46,054 nt of DNA from Streptomyces somaliensis DSM 40738 (GTDB taxonomy: Bacteria; Actinomycetota; Actinomycetes; Streptomycetales; Streptomycetaceae), in the NCBI GenBank assembly GCA_012396115.1, contig JAAXOU010000005.1, forward strand, positions 1-46,054. The letters run 5' to 3'. The notes under the pieces are model-generated. The model made no database searches, had not been told where the DNA came from, and was given only the letters and a program-made list of their open reading frames with translations. Below are positions 30,407 to 39,296 of this stretch, one piece after another. Every line of letters begins with the position of its first letter. Position 1 is the first letter of the stretch. Made by a program: the position numbers and the translations under genes.

Positions 30407-31537
30407 TCAGGAGAGGGTGGGGATGATCTCGCGGACCTTGGTCGCGATCTCGGTCGGCAGCGGGGCGTAGCCGGCGTCGGAGAGGAGCTTCTGGCCCTCC
30501 TCGCTGGCCGCGTAGTTGAGGAACGCCTTCAGGGTCGGCAGTGTTTCCGCCTTGTTGCCCTTGTCGCAGGCGATCTCGTACGTGACGAGGATGATCGGGT
30601 AGGCGCCCTCGGCCTTGGTCTTGTAGTCGAGGGAGAGGGCCAGGTCGTTGCCCGTGCCCTTGATCTTGGCGGCGGCGATGGCCTTGGAGGCGTTCTCCGT
30701 GGTGGCCTCGACCGGCTGCGCGGCGCCCGTGTTCAGCTTGACCGTGCTGATGCTGCTGGCCTCGGCGTAGGAGAGCTCGAAGTAGCCGATCGCGCCGTTG
30801 GTGTCCTTGACGGCGGCGGCGACGCCGGAGGAGCCGTTCGCGGCCTGGCCGCCCGGGGCGGGCCACGACTTCGTCTTCGGGTCGTGCTTCCAGTCGGCGG
30901 CGGCGGCCTCGCTGAGGTACTTGCCGAGGTTCTGCGTGGTGCCGGACTCGTCGGAGCGGTGGAAGGCCTGGATCGCCACGTCGGGCAGCTTGACGCCCGG
31001 GTTCAGCTTGGCGATGGCGGGGTCGTTCCACTTCTTGATCTGCGAGTTGAAGATCTTGGCGAGGGTGGGGGCGTCGAGGACGAGGTCGTCCACGCCGTCC
31101 AGCTTGTAGCCGATGGCGATGGGGCCGCCGACCATCGGGAGGTTGATGCCCTTGCCGCCCTTGCAGATCTTCTGGGACTCGGCGACCTCCTCCTCCTTCA
31201 GGGCGGAGTCGGAACCGGCGAACGCCACCTGGCCCTGGTTGAACTTGGTGATGCCGCCACCGGAGCCGATGGCCTGGTAGTTCACCTCGACGCCCTCACA
31301 GGCCGCCTGGAAGTTCTTGACCCACAGGTCCATGGCGTTCTTCTGGGCGGTCGAGCCGGCGGCCAGGAGCTGCCCCTTGGCACCCTCGCACTTGACGTTC
31401 GACGAGGCGGAGGGCTTCTTCGCCCCGTCGGGGCTCGTGTTGTCGTCCGAACCACACGCCGTGAGAACCAGGGCACCGGAGACGACGAGGGCGCCGAGCG
31501 CGGTGGCGCGAAGCCCGGTCTTGCGATGAAGCTTCAC
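30407..31537 (-). CDS. pstS: Phosphate-binding lipoprotein PstS
   Basis: A 376-aa extracytoplasmic lipoprotein that delivers phosphate to PstCA. The signal ends in the lipobox LTAC with Cys at residue 28. The mature protein begins GSDDNTS and has the binding-site segments LLAAGSTAQ, AIGSGGGITKF, FAGSDSAL and HRSDESGTTQNL. The GTG at 31537 is chosen because GGAAGGA lies about 10 bases upstream and the signal peptide is then of normal size; earlier starts would add 41 unlikely residues. Expression should be under PhoP control through the upstream PHO box. First gene of pstSCAB. Confidence 0.96.
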   Translation of the reverse strand: MKLHRKTGLRATALGALVVSGALVLTACGSDDNTSPDGAKKPSASSNVKCEGAKGQLLAAGSTAQKNAMDLWVKNFQAACEGVEVNYQAIGSGGGITKFNQGQVAFAGSDSALKEEEVAESQKICKGGKGINLPMVGGPIAIGYKLDGVDDLVLDAPTLAKIFNSQIKKWNDPAIAKLNPGVKLPDVAIQAFHRSDESGTTQNLGKYLSEAAAADWKHDPKTKSWPAPGGQAANGSSGVAAAVKDTNGAIGYFELSYAEASSISTVKLNTGAAQPVEATTENASKAIAAAKIKGTGNDLALSLDYKTKAEGAYPIILVTYEIACDKGNKAETLPTLKAFLNYAASEEGQKLLSDAGYAPLPTEIATKVREIIPTLS

Positions 31538-31683
31538 TTTCGGGTGTTCCTTCCAGTAACCGCCGAGCTGCGCGACCACATGGGCCGGTCTCGTGATCCG
31601 TGTCCACGGGCGGTGGTACGGCGGCGTGTGCCGGGGTAGGTGGTGGGGTTTGTGAGTCACCCCGTACGGCTGAAATTAGGCAG

Positions 31684-31727
31684 AACAGGTGAAGGGGTCG
31701 ACGGGGCCGGGTGAACGCGGGGTGAAC
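31684..31727 (-). promoter_or_regulatory. PHO box of pstS with -10 element
   Basis: On the reverse strand two perfect 11-base direct-repeat units, GTTCACCCCGC and GTTCACCCGGC, are followed in phase by two weaker ones (CCCGTCGACCC and CTTCACCTGTT). This is the Streptomyces PhoP-binding arrangement. A -10 like TAATTT lies just downstream at 31678-31673, and the weaker units cover the -35 position, as expected for an activated promoter. Confidence 0.88.
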
Positions 31728-31829
31728 CATGCTGTAAGTGCCGGTGAGTAGCCTTACAAGCCTTGTTCCCTCGCGTCCCGTTCGTCACATCCGTCACGTC
31801 CGCCACATACAACACTGGTACACCAGGGG

Positions 31830-32237
31830 TCACGGAGTGGCCAGGAACCAACCGATCAAGGCGCGATCCTGCGGGTGGGAAAGCAGTTCCCGGGCCTCCT
31901 CCGCGGGGAGCCACCGCAGGGCGTCCACCTCCCCGCCGGGTGTGAAGGAGCCCGGCCCCGCCTCCGCCGACCAGTAGGTCACCTCCTTCTCCCGCGCGCC
32001 CACCCGGTAGCGGACCGTGCCGAGCCGGGCCCCCGGTTCGCACGCGCGGCCGGTCTCCTCCCGGACCTCCCGCACCGCCGCAGCCCGCAGCTCCTCCCCG
32101 GCCTTCACCTTGCCCTTCGGGAACGACCAGTCGTCGTACTTGGGCCGGTGGACCAGGCACACCTCCACCGCACCGTCCGCCGTCCGGCGCCACAGGACGC
32201 AGCCGGCCGCCCGGACGACGCCGGCGCGGCCGTTCAC
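31830..32237 (-). CDS. Nudix hydrolase of the ppk operon
   Basis: A 135-aa Nudix hydrolase. The complete Nudix box G-x5-E-x7-REVREETG runs from GKVKAGE to REETGRA (about residues 41-63) and holds the metal-binding glutamates. The preceding VEVCLVHRPKYDDWSFPKG is typical of the MutT/diadenosine-polyphosphate group. The substrate cannot be told from sequence. The GTG start overlaps the CHAD gene stop as GTGA, so it is translated with it. Position behind ppk and a CHAD protein suggests work on phosphate-rich nucleotides or inositol phosphates. Confidence 0.92.
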   Translation of the reverse strand: MNGRAGVVRAAGCVLWRRTADGAVEVCLVHRPKYDDWSFPKGKVKAGEELRAAAVREVREETGRACEPGARLGTVRYRVGAREKEVTYWSAEAGPGSFTPGGEVDALRWLPAEEARELLSHPQDRALIGWFLATP

Positions 32238-33187
32238 CGCGCCGTCACCGCCGTGCGCCGCCAGGCCCGGTGGAAGGCGAGGCGGGCGGCCTCCACCTCG
32301 TGGCGCTGGTCGGCGTGGAGGACGCCGAGGGCGTACGCCGTCGCCGGGGCGATGCGCGGGGTGTGCGCGGCCGCCGCGGCGGCGGCCGCGGCCTCGGCGG
32401 CGTCCCGGTGCCGGTCCAGCGCGGTCGCCGCCTCGTACAGCTCGGGGACCGGGGAGCACCGCACCTCCAGGGCGTACCGGTGGAGGCGCAGCAGGAGGCG
32501 CACCTGGTGCCAGGACGCGTCCTCGGGCTCACCGCCCACGGCGGGGCTCATGGGCAGGGCCGCCACCGCGTCCAGCAGGCGGCGCTCCACCGTCTCGGCG
32601 GGCACCGGCAGGACCTCCTCGGCGGGGGACGAGGCGGCGGGCCCGAGCGGCACCTCGGACGCCAGCAGGGCCACCGCGTCGGCCACCGCGTGGAAGCGGG
32701 ACGACCCCAGCGCCTCCAGGGCCGCCGAGTGGGCGCGCGTCCGGGCGAGGGTGAGCTGCCGCTCCAGCAGGGCGCCGGCGCGCGCGGCACCCATCGCGAT
32801 CGCCTCGCCGCCGGTGCGCGAGGCGCCCGGGCGGGCGCCCCGCGGCGCCGGCACGGGCCCGCCGGTCAGCCGGGACAGCGCGTCGACGAGCCGGACGAGC
32901 CGCGAGGTGCAGGCGTGTTCCTGGGCGAGCGTCCCGGAGAGCCAGGTCAGCTCGGAGCGCAGGCCGTCCGCCCACGCCCCGTCCAGGAGGGGCCGGAAGG
33001 TGTGCAGCGTCCCGCTGATGCGCCGGGCGGCGGCGCGCAGGGCCCGGGCGGACTCCTCCGCGCCGACGGTGTCCGAGCCGCCGCCCTCCATGTGCAGGCG
33101 CAGGGCGCGCAGGAAGTCGTTCGCCCGGGCGTGGAGGTACGGTGCCAGCACCTCGCCGGCGGACACGTGGCGGTCATGGTTGTGCAC
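32234..33187 (-). CDS. CHAD domain protein (polyphosphate-binding)
   Basis: A 317-aa, all-helical, Arg/His/Ala-rich protein. The CHAD pattern is visible as repeated helices with conserved basic residues: [18 protein letters not shown] at the start, [15 protein letters not shown] near 55-70, [16 protein letters not shown] near 230 and a final [16 protein letters not shown] domains bind inorganic polyphosphate through this positive surface, which fits an operon with ppk. The gene overlaps ppk by 14 bases and starts with GTG. There is no CYTH domain here, so a triphosphatase function is not expected. Confidence 0.9.
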   Translation of the reverse strand: MHNHDRHVSAGEVLAPYLHARANDFLRALRLHMEGGGSDTVGAEESARALRAAARRISGTLHTFRPLLDGAWADGLRSELTWLSGTLAQEHACTSRLVRLVDALSRLTGGPVPAPRGARPGASRTGGEAIAMGAARAGALLERQLTLARTRAHSAALEALGSSRFHAVADAVALLASEVPLGPAASSPAEEVLPVPAETVERRLLDAVAALPMSPAVGGEPEDASWHQVRLLLRLHRYALEVRCSPVPELYEAATALDRHRDAAEAAAAAAAAAHTPRIAPATAYALGVLHADQRHEVEAARLAFHRAWRRTAVTAR

Positions 33188-35420
33188 GTCGGCGCCTCCG
33201 GGCGTCTATGAGCATCTGCTGGACGTGCCGCAGCGGCCGGCCGTCGGCGTCCGTCGCGTGCCGGGTCCAGTCGCCGTCGGGGCCGAGGTGCCACGACGAG
33301 GTCGTGTCGGCCATGCCGGTCTCCAGCAGGCGGATCAGGGCCGCGCGGTGGGCCGGGTCGGCGACCCGCACCAGCGCCTCTATGCGGCGGTCGAGGTTGC
33401 GGTGCATCATGTCGGCGCTGCCGAGCCACACCTCGGGCTCCCCGCCGTTGCAGAAGGCGAAGACGCGGGAGTGCTCCAGGAAGCGCCCGAGGACGGAGCG
33501 GACCCGGATGTTCTCCGACAGGCCGGTGACGCCGGGGCGCACGGCGCAGATGCCGCGGACCCAGAGGTCGACGGGCACGCCGGCCTGCGAGGCGCGGTAG
33601 CAGGCGTCTATGACGGCCTCGTCGACCATCGAGTTGACCTTGATGCGGACGTACGCGGGACGGCCCGCCCGGTGGTGGGTGATCTCCTTGTGGATCCGCG
33701 ACACCAGGCCGTCGCGCAGCGACTTGGGCGCGACGAGCAGGCGGCGGTAGGTCTCGCGGCGCGAGTAGCCGGACAGCCGGTTGAACAGGTCCGACAGGTC
33801 GGCGCCGACCTGCGGGTCGGAGGTGAGCAGGCCGAGGTCCTCGTAGAGGCGGGCGGTCTTGGGGTGGTAGTTGCCGGTCCCGACGTGCGAGTACCGGCGC
33901 AGCACCTCGCCCTCCTGGCGGACGACCAGGGACAGCTTGCAGTGGGTCTTCAGCCCGACCAGGCCGTACACGACGTGGCAGCCGGCCTCCTCCAGCTTGC
34001 GCGCCCACTTGATGTTGGCCTGCTCGTCGAAGCGGGCCTTGATCTCGACGAGGACGAGGACCTGTTTGCCGGACTCGGCGGCGTCGATCAGGGCGTCGAC
34101 TATCGGCGAGTCACCCGAGGTGCGGTACAGCGTCTGCTTGATCGCCAGGACGTCCGGGTCGGCGGCCGCCTGCTCCAGGAAGGCCTGCACGGAGGTGGAG
34201 AAGCTGTCGTACGGGTGGTGCAGCAGCACGTCCCGCTCGCGCAGGGCGGCGAAGACGTCGGGCGCGGACGCCGACTCGACCTCGGACAGGTCGCGGTGGG
34301 TGCCCGCCACGAACCTCGGGTACTTCAGCTCGGGCCGGTCCTGGCCCGCCATGCCGAACAGCCCGGTCAGGTCGAGCGGCCCGGGCAGCGGGTACACCTC
34401 GGCCTCCGAGACCTTCAGCTCCCGCACGAGCAGGTCGAGGACGTACGGGTCGATGGACTCCTCGACCTCCAGCCGCACCGGCGGGCCGAAGCGGCGCCGC
34501 ATGAGCTCCTTCTCCAGGGCCTTGAGCAGGTTCTCGGTGTCGTCCTCCTCGACCTCCAGGTCCTCGTTGCGGGTGACCCGGAACATGTGGTGGGCCAGCA
34601 CCTCCATGCCGGGGAAGAGCTCCTCCAGGTGCGCGGCGATGACGTCCTCCAGCGGTACGTACCGCTGCGGCGACGCCTCCAGGAACCGCGACAGCAGCGG
34701 CGGCACCTTCACGCGCGCGAAGTGGCGGTGGCCGCTGACCGGGTTGCGGACGACGACGGCGAGGTTCAGGGAGAGCCCGGAGATGTACGGGAAGGGGTGC
34801 GCGGGGTCTACGGCCAGCGGCGTGAGCACCGGGAAGATCCGCTGCCGGAACAGCGTGAAGAGGCGCGCCTGCTCCTTCTCGGTCAGGTCGGGCCAGCGGA
34901 TGAGGTGGATGCCCTCGTCGGCCAGGGCGGGGGCGACGTCCTGCTGGAAGCAGGCGGCGTGCCGGGCCATGAGCTCCCGCGAGCGGGTCCAGATCAGGTC
35001 GAGGACCTCGCGGGGCTGGAGCCCGGACGCGGAGCGGGTGGCGACGCCGGTGGCTATGCGGCGCTTGAGGCCGGCGACCCGGACCATGAAGAACTCGTCG
35101 AGGTTCGAGGCGAAGATCGCGAGGAAGTTCGCCCGCTCCAGCAGCGGCGTCGTGGGGTCCTCGGCGAGTTCCAGGACCCGTTCGTTGAAGGCGAGCCAAC
35201 TGCGCTCGCGGTCCAGGAAGCGCCCCTCGGGCAGCTCGGTGCGCACGCCGTCCCCGTCGTCGTACGCGTCGAGGTCGGCGTCGGCTTCCGGTGCGAGGGG
35301 GGCGGGTGCGCCGGCCGTGCTCCACCGCCGGTGCGCGGCTATGGACCCCACGGCCGGCCGCGCCTGCGGGGCGGAGGACTCTACCTGCTGGACCGGGACC
35401 TCTGCGGGCTGCTGGTTCAT
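33174..35420 (-). CDS. ppk: Polyphosphate kinase 1
   Basis: A 748-aa PPK1, which reversibly builds inorganic polyphosphate from ATP. The N domain begins [19 protein letters not shown] and includes [16 protein letters not shown]. The catalytic His is H512 in SHVGTGNYH and the second active-site His is H673 in [25 protein letters not shown] and the Arg in [10 protein letters not shown] are also standard. The first 60 residues are a low-complexity extension usual in Streptomyces. The ATG at 35420 has GGAAG nine bases upstream. First gene of ppk-CHAD-Nudix, all overlapping. Confidence 0.96.
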   Translation of the reverse strand: MNQQPAEVPVQQVESSAPQARPAVGSIAAHRRWSTAGAPAPLAPEADADLDAYDDGDGVRTELPEGRFLDRERSWLAFNERVLELAEDPTTPLLERANFLAIFASNLDEFFMVRVAGLKRRIATGVATRSASGLQPREVLDLIWTRSRELMARHAACFQQDVAPALADEGIHLIRWPDLTEKEQARLFTLFRQRIFPVLTPLAVDPAHPFPYISGLSLNLAVVVRNPVSGHRHFARVKVPPLLSRFLEASPQRYVPLEDVIAAHLEELFPGMEVLAHHMFRVTRNEDLEVEEDDTENLLKALEKELMRRRFGPPVRLEVEESIDPYVLDLLVRELKVSEAEVYPLPGPLDLTGLFGMAGQDRPELKYPRFVAGTHRDLSEVESASAPDVFAALRERDVLLHHPYDSFSTSVQAFLEQAAADPDVLAIKQTLYRTSGDSPIVDALIDAAESGKQVLVLVEIKARFDEQANIKWARKLEEAGCHVVYGLVGLKTHCKLSLVVRQEGEVLRRYSHVGTGNYHPKTARLYEDLGLLTSDPQVGADLSDLFNRLSGYSRRETYRRLLVAPKSLRDGLVSRIHKEITHHRAGRPAYVRIKVNSMVDEAVIDACYRASQAGVPVDLWVRGICAVRPGVTGLSENIRVRSVLGRFLEHSRVFAFCNGGEPEVWLGSADMMHRNLDRRIEALVRVADPAHRAALIRLLETGMADTTSSWHLGPDGDWTRHATDADGRPLRHVQQMLIDARRRRRAQP

Positions 35421-35510
35421 GACACCATTCTTCCGCGCCGGGAGCTGGTCGGGCGCGTCGGACGGGCCGTGGAAGCGGACGCGGCGGGCTTCATTGGCCG
35501 AGCTTCGCAA

Positions 35511-35543
35511 GCGTGCCTGAATGAACGGTGACGAGGACGTGAC
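35511..35543 (-). promoter_or_regulatory. Probable PHO box of ppk
   Basis: On the reverse strand three 11-base units are in phase: GTCACGTCCTC, GTCACCGTTCA and TTCAGGCACGC. The first two share GTCAC and resemble the PhoP unit G-T/G-TCACC; the third is poor. It lies about 90-120 bases before the ppk start. It is weaker than the pstS site. Confidence 0.5.
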
Positions 35544-35873
35544 GTCCCGGGTGCCGGGCCGTGGGGGCGGAGTGTGCGCGAAGGCCGGTTCCGCGGCTCT
35601 TGCGCACCTCCGGTACGCCGTGTGCGGAGACGCCGGGAAGGTGAACGCGCCGACGCCTCCGACCCGGGCGCGGCCACCCGCCCCGGGCACGCGGGCCCCG
35701 CGGCGTCCTCCCGGGACCCGGGGGCTCCGGGGCTCCGCGGTGCCCCTCCCGGGGCCTGCGCCCTCCCGGGGCCCGTGCCCTCCCGCGGGTCCCGCGGCCG
35801 GGCCGCTCCCGGCCCGCCGCCCGGCCCCCGCCCCCGAGGGGCCGCGCCCGGTCCTTCGGGGGCCGCCGGGGGC
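35544..35873. other. GC-rich spacer between mshD and ppk
   Basis: About 330 bases with no believable gene. The right part (35680-35870) is extremely rich in G and C, with interrupted copies of CCCTCCCGGGGCC and self-complementary blocks such as GGCCGGGCCGCTCCCGGCC. It can fold into several strong hairpins and probably ends the mshD transcript. Confidence 0.5.
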
Positions 35874-35923
35874 GGGTCAGGCCTCCGTGCGGTACACCGG
35901 GTCAGGTCTCCGTGCGGTACATG
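35874..35923. repeat. 25-bp tandem duplication at the mshD stop codon
   Basis: Copy one (35874-35898) and copy two (35899-35923) differ at only a few positions. Copy two holds the last codons (Met/Tyr-Arg-Thr-Glu-Thr) and TGA of mshD. Copy one repeats them outside the gene with its own Tyr-Arg-Thr-Glu-Ala and TGA. It is a recent slippage or duplication event at a gene end. Confidence 0.8.
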
Positions 35924-36873
35924 AGGTCCACCTCGTGGGTGGTGAAGCCCATCCCCTCGTACACGCGCAGCGCCGCGGTGTTGTCGGCGTCCACGTACAG
36001 CATCGCCGTCGGCAGGCCCTGCGCGGCGAGGTGGCGCAGGCCGATCGCGGTGAGCGCCCTGCCGAGCCCCCCGCCCTGCGCGTCGGGGGAGACGCCGAGG
36101 ACGTACACCTCGCCGAGCCGCTCCTCGGCGTGCACCTTCGTCCAGTGGAAGCCGGCCAGGGCGCCGTCGGGCTCGCGCTCGGCGAGGAAGAAGCCCTTGG
36201 GGTCGAACCACGGCTCGTTCTTCCGGTCGTCCAGGTCGCGCTGGGTCAGGGCGCCCTGCTCGGGGTGGTGCGCGAACGCGGCGGCGTTGACGGCGAGCCA
36301 CGCGGCGTCGTCCCGGCCGGGGACGAACGTGCGGACCGCGACCCCGGCCGGCAGGACCGGCTCGGGGACATCGAGCGGGGCCAGGGGGCGGCGCAGCTGC
36401 CGCAGCTCCCGGAAGAGGGAGAGCCCCAGCACCTGCGCCAGGTGGCGGGCGGCGGGCTTGCCGCCGTGCGCCCACACCCGCAGCCGCTTGCCCGACTCGG
36501 CGAGCAGCGCCGAACCGAGCGCCCGCCCGTGGCCGCGCCCGCGCTGCGCGGGGGCGACGACCAGCTCGGCGGCCGGGGCCTCGATCGGGTCGGTGCCCTC
36601 CAACTGGGCGTAGCCGACGAGCCGGTCGGAGACGGAGAGCAGCAGGTGCCGCACGCCCTCGCGCCGCCCGCCGTCCCCGGCGAGGTCGCCGCGCGCCGCG
36701 GTGAAGGCCTTCAGCTGGAGCCTGCCCTGCTCGGACACGGCCTGCACGCCGTCGACGCGGGCGGCGTCGGCGAGCAGGTCGAGGACGTCCCGGGCCTGTC
36801 CGGGGGTGAGCTCGTCGAGGATCTCGATGCGGCGGCCCGCCTCGGGGGCTGTTGCGCGAACGTCAGTGGTCAT
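35902..36873 (-). CDS. mshD: Mycothiol synthase
   Basis: A 323-aa protein with two GNAT domains, making mycothiol from acetyl-CoA and cysteinyl-glucosaminyl-inositol. The N-terminal domain includes ELVVAPAQRGRGHGRALGSA. The active C-terminal domain has WTKVHAEERLGEVYVLGV, then DAQGGGLGRALTAIGLRHLA with the acetyl-CoA loop, then LYVDADNTAALRVYEGMGF. Length matches the family. The ATG at 36873 is the first in good context, but the ribosome binding site is weak. It is divergent from the nucleotidase gene and followed by a 25-bp duplication of its own 3' end. Confidence 0.94.
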   Translation of the reverse strand: MTTDVRATAPEAGRRIEILDELTPGQARDVLDLLADAARVDGVQAVSEQGRLQLKAFTAARGDLAGDGGRREGVRHLLLSVSDRLVGYAQLEGTDPIEAPAAELVVAPAQRGRGHGRALGSALLAESGKRLRVWAHGGKPAARHLAQVLGLSLFRELRQLRRPLAPLDVPEPVLPAGVAVRTFVPGRDDAAWLAVNAAAFAHHPEQGALTQRDLDDRKNEPWFDPKGFFLAEREPDGALAGFHWTKVHAEERLGEVYVLGVSPDAQGGGLGRALTAIGLRHLAAQGLPTAMLYVDADNTAALRVYEGMGFTTHEVDLMYRTET

Positions 36874-37000
36874 GGGTACGAGCCTACGGCGGAGGGTGCG
36901 GCCCGACGGGTGGCGGCAACCGGGTCGTAACCCGGGTCCCCCTGTCGTGCTACGCGCGTTGACCCTAGGCTGCGTCCGGCAGACCAGGAGCCATGGCCGA

Positions 37001-37037
37001 GGCGTCACCTGACGCCGTGTGAGGTCATGTGGCGTCA
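37001..37037. promoter_or_regulatory. GGCGTCA dyad and third copy upstream of the nucleotidase
   Basis: GGCGTCA-CC-TGACGCC at 37001-37016 is a perfect 16-base palindrome, and a third GGCGTCA follows at 37031-37037, ending 18 bases before the nucleotidase ATG. Three copies of a 7-mer in 37 bases within a divergent promoter region look like a regulator site. The regulator is unknown, and the pattern does not match a PHO box. Confidence 0.5.
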
Positions 37038-37055
37038 AAGGGGAAAAACGGACAC

Positions 37056-38879
37056 ATGTCAGCTACACGGCACAAGAAGCCCATGGGACGGCGGATCGCC
37101 GCCACCGCGGCCGGCGTCGCCGCCCTCGGCGCGCTGGTGGCGGCCCTCCCGGCCGGCGCGGCCGAGGAGGCCGGCGCGGGCGGCCGGACGTACGGCGGGA
37201 AGGCCATCGGCCGCACCGTCGACGTGCAGCTGCTCTCCTTCAACGACCTGCACGGCAACCTGGAGCCCCCGGCGGGCTCCTCCGGCGAGGTCACGCACGT
37301 CCACGAGGACGGGACCACCGAGAAGATCAAGGCGGGCGGCGTCGAGTACCTCGCCACGCACCTGCGCGACGCCCGTCGGGGCCACCGCTACTCGATCACC
37401 GCGGCGGCCGGCGACATGATCGGCGCCTCCCCCCTGATATCCGGCCTGTTCCACGACGAGCCGACGATCGACGCGCTCAACAGGCTGGACCTCGACGTCA
37501 GCGCGGTCGGCAACCACGAGTTCGACGAGGGCGCGGCCGAGCTGGCCCGCATCCAGAACGGCGGCTGCCACCCCGTCGACGGCTGCGCCGAGGGCACGAC
37601 GTACGAGGGCGCCGCCTTCCCCTACCTGGCGGCGAACGTCACGAACGAGAGGACCGGCAAGCCGGTCCTCGACCCGTACTTCATCTGGGAGAAGAGGGGC
37701 GTCCGCATCGGTTTCATCGGAGTGACCCTGGAGGGCACCCCGAACATCGTCAACGCCGAGGGCATCAAGGGCCTGAAGTTCGGCGACGAGGTCGAGGCGA
37801 TCGACAGGTACACGAAGGTCCTGGAGCGCAAGGGCGTCAGGTCCATCGTCGCCCTGATCCACGAGGGCGGCGCCCCGGCGTCCTCCGCGTACAACTACGA
37901 CTGCGACAGCCCCGGCCCGGGCGACGGCATCTCCGGTCCGGTCGTCGACATCGCCAGGAAGCTCAACCCGCAGGTCGACGCCCTGGTGACCGGTCACACC
38001 CACCAGGCGTACGCCTGCACCGTCCCGGACCCGGCGGGCAAGCCGCGCACGGTCACCTCGGCGGCGTCGTACGGCAAGCTGTACACCGACACGACCCTCA
38101 CCTACGACCGCGCCACCAGGGACATCGTCCGCACCGCCGTCGCCTCCGCGAACCACGTGGTCACCCGCGACGTCCCCAAGGCCGCCGACATGACCGACCT
38201 GATCACCCGGTGGAACGGCCTGGCCGCGCCGATCGCCAACCGCCCGGTGGGCCACATCGCCGCCGACATCGGCGGCCGCGGCTCGAACGCGTACGAGAAG
38301 CCGCTCGGCGACCTGATCGCCGACGCGCAGCTGGAGGCCCTCGCCCCGGCCGACAAGGGCGGGGCGCAGATCGCCTTCATGAACCCGGGGGGCATCCGCG
38401 CCGACCTGGTGTACGCCAGGTCCGGCGGCGAGGCGGCGGACGGCGTCGTGACGTACGGCGAGGCGTACACCGTGCAGCCGTTCACCAACATGATGACCAC
38501 CGTCGACCTGACCGGCGCGCAGATCGTCACCGCGCTCCGGCAGCAGGTAAGCGGCGCGAACGAGGCGTCGCCGAAGATCCTGCAGGTGTCGAGGGGCTTC
38601 ACGTACACCCTGGACATGACGAAGACCGGCGCCGCACGCGTCGACGCCTCCTCGGTGAGGCTGAACGGCAGGCCGCTCGACCCGGCCGGGACGTACCGCG
38701 TCGCGATGAACGAGTTCCTCGCGGGCGGCGGTGACGGCTTCCCGGCCCTCGGCCAGGGCACGAACAAGCTGGTCGGCGCCTCCGACCTGGAGGTCTTCAT
38801 CGCCTACCTGGGCGCGCACTCCTCGCCTGACGCCCCGCTGAAGCCGCCGGCGACGGGCCGGATCACGGTCGTCGGGTAA
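37056..38879 (+). CDS. Secreted 5'-nucleotidase / metallophosphatase
   Basis: A 607-aa exported enzyme of the UshA/5'-nucleotidase family, predicted to release phosphate from extracellular nucleotides. A signal peptide with basic start (RHKKPMGRR) and hydrophobic core (IAATAAGVAALGALVAAL) is followed by metallophosphatase motifs SFNDLHGNLEPP, AGDMIGASP, VGNHEFDEG and GHTHQAY (metal ligands D, H, N, H). The C-terminal domain holds NPGGIRADL, YGEAYTVQPF and the substrate loop GGDGFPAL. The start at 37056 gives a normal leader and has AAAGGGG upstream. Position next to the Pst/Ppk genes fits phosphate scavenging. Confidence 0.95.
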   Translation: MSATRHKKPMGRRIAATAAGVAALGALVAALPAGAAEEAGAGGRTYGGKAIGRTVDVQLLSFNDLHGNLEPPAGSSGEVTHVHEDGTTEKIKAGGVEYLATHLRDARRGHRYSITAAAGDMIGASPLISGLFHDEPTIDALNRLDLDVSAVGNHEFDEGAAELARIQNGGCHPVDGCAEGTTYEGAAFPYLAANVTNERTGKPVLDPYFIWEKRGVRIGFIGVTLEGTPNIVNAEGIKGLKFGDEVEAIDRYTKVLERKGVRSIVALIHEGGAPASSAYNYDCDSPGPGDGISGPVVDIARKLNPQVDALVTGHTHQAYACTVPDPAGKPRTVTSAASYGKLYTDTTLTYDRATRDIVRTAVASANHVVTRDVPKAADMTDLITRWNGLAAPIANRPVGHIAADIGGRGSNAYEKPLGDLIADAQLEALAPADKGGAQIAFMNPGGIRADLVYARSGGEAADGVVTYGEAYTVQPFTNMMTTVDLTGAQIVTALRQQVSGANEASPKILQVSRGFTYTLDMTKTGAARVDASSVRLNGRPLDPAGTYRVAMNEFLAGGGDGFPALGQGTNKLVGASDLEVFIAYLGAHSSPDAPLKPPATGRITVVG

Positions 38880-38975
38880 GACCTCCGGCGATCCGAGGGG
38901 GCGGTGGACGGAACCGGTCCGCCGCCCCCTGCTCCTCCCGGCCCCGTCCGGTTCTGTATGGCCCTGTCTGTCCCT

Positions 38976-38999
38976 GTACGGCTCCGTACGGAGCCGTAC
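38976..38999. terminator. 24-base perfect palindrome, probable terminator
   Basis: The half-site is GTACGGCTCCGT and its complement follows with no spacer. It starts 97 bases after the nucleotidase stop in a convergent gap and could end transcripts from either side. A cruciform-forming or protein-binding role is the alternative. Confidence 0.5.
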
Positions 39000-39169
39000 G
39001 GCCGGTGGTCCTCCGCCGACCGGTCGTGCGCCGCGCCCCGGGTCCGGCCGTCCGGCCGGGGCCGCACCCGTACGGGGGCGGTGGGCCGGGGGCGGAGAGC
39101 GGGGAGCGGGAGCGGCGGGGTGGACGTCCTGCCCGAGCGGACGTCCCGCCGGGTGGCGGTGGACCGCCC

Positions 39170-39237
39170 GCTCATAGGGGGCGCGCGCTCGTAGGGGGCG
39201 CACGCTCGTACGGGGTGTGCGCTCGTACGGGACGCGC
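39170..39237. repeat. 17-bp tandem array, 4 units
   Basis: Units are GCTCATAGGGGGCGCGC, GCTCGTAGGGGGCGCAC, GCTCGTACGGGGTGTGC and GCTCGTACGGGACGCGC. The spacing is exactly 17 bases, not a multiple of three, so the array is not shaped by coding. It ends 59 bases before the protease stop. Confidence 0.88.
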
Positions 39238-39296
39238 GGGGCGGGGCCCGACGTCGGTCGGCCGGGCGGGTGGGCGGGACCGGCGCGGTACGCGGG

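Larger units (their letters stand above)
38880..39296. other. Convergent spacer with palindrome and tandem array
   Basis: About 417 bases between the nucleotidase and the convergent protease gene. It holds a 24-base perfect palindrome (38976-38999) and a four-unit 17-bp array (39170-39237). No gene with a ribosome binding site is seen. Confidence 0.6.

Noticed and set aside
31740..31829. GTCACATCC/GTCACGTCC repeats near the Nudix gene end as another PHO box
   Set aside because: Their period is 9 rather than 11 bases, and they lie upstream of no suitable gene on that strand.
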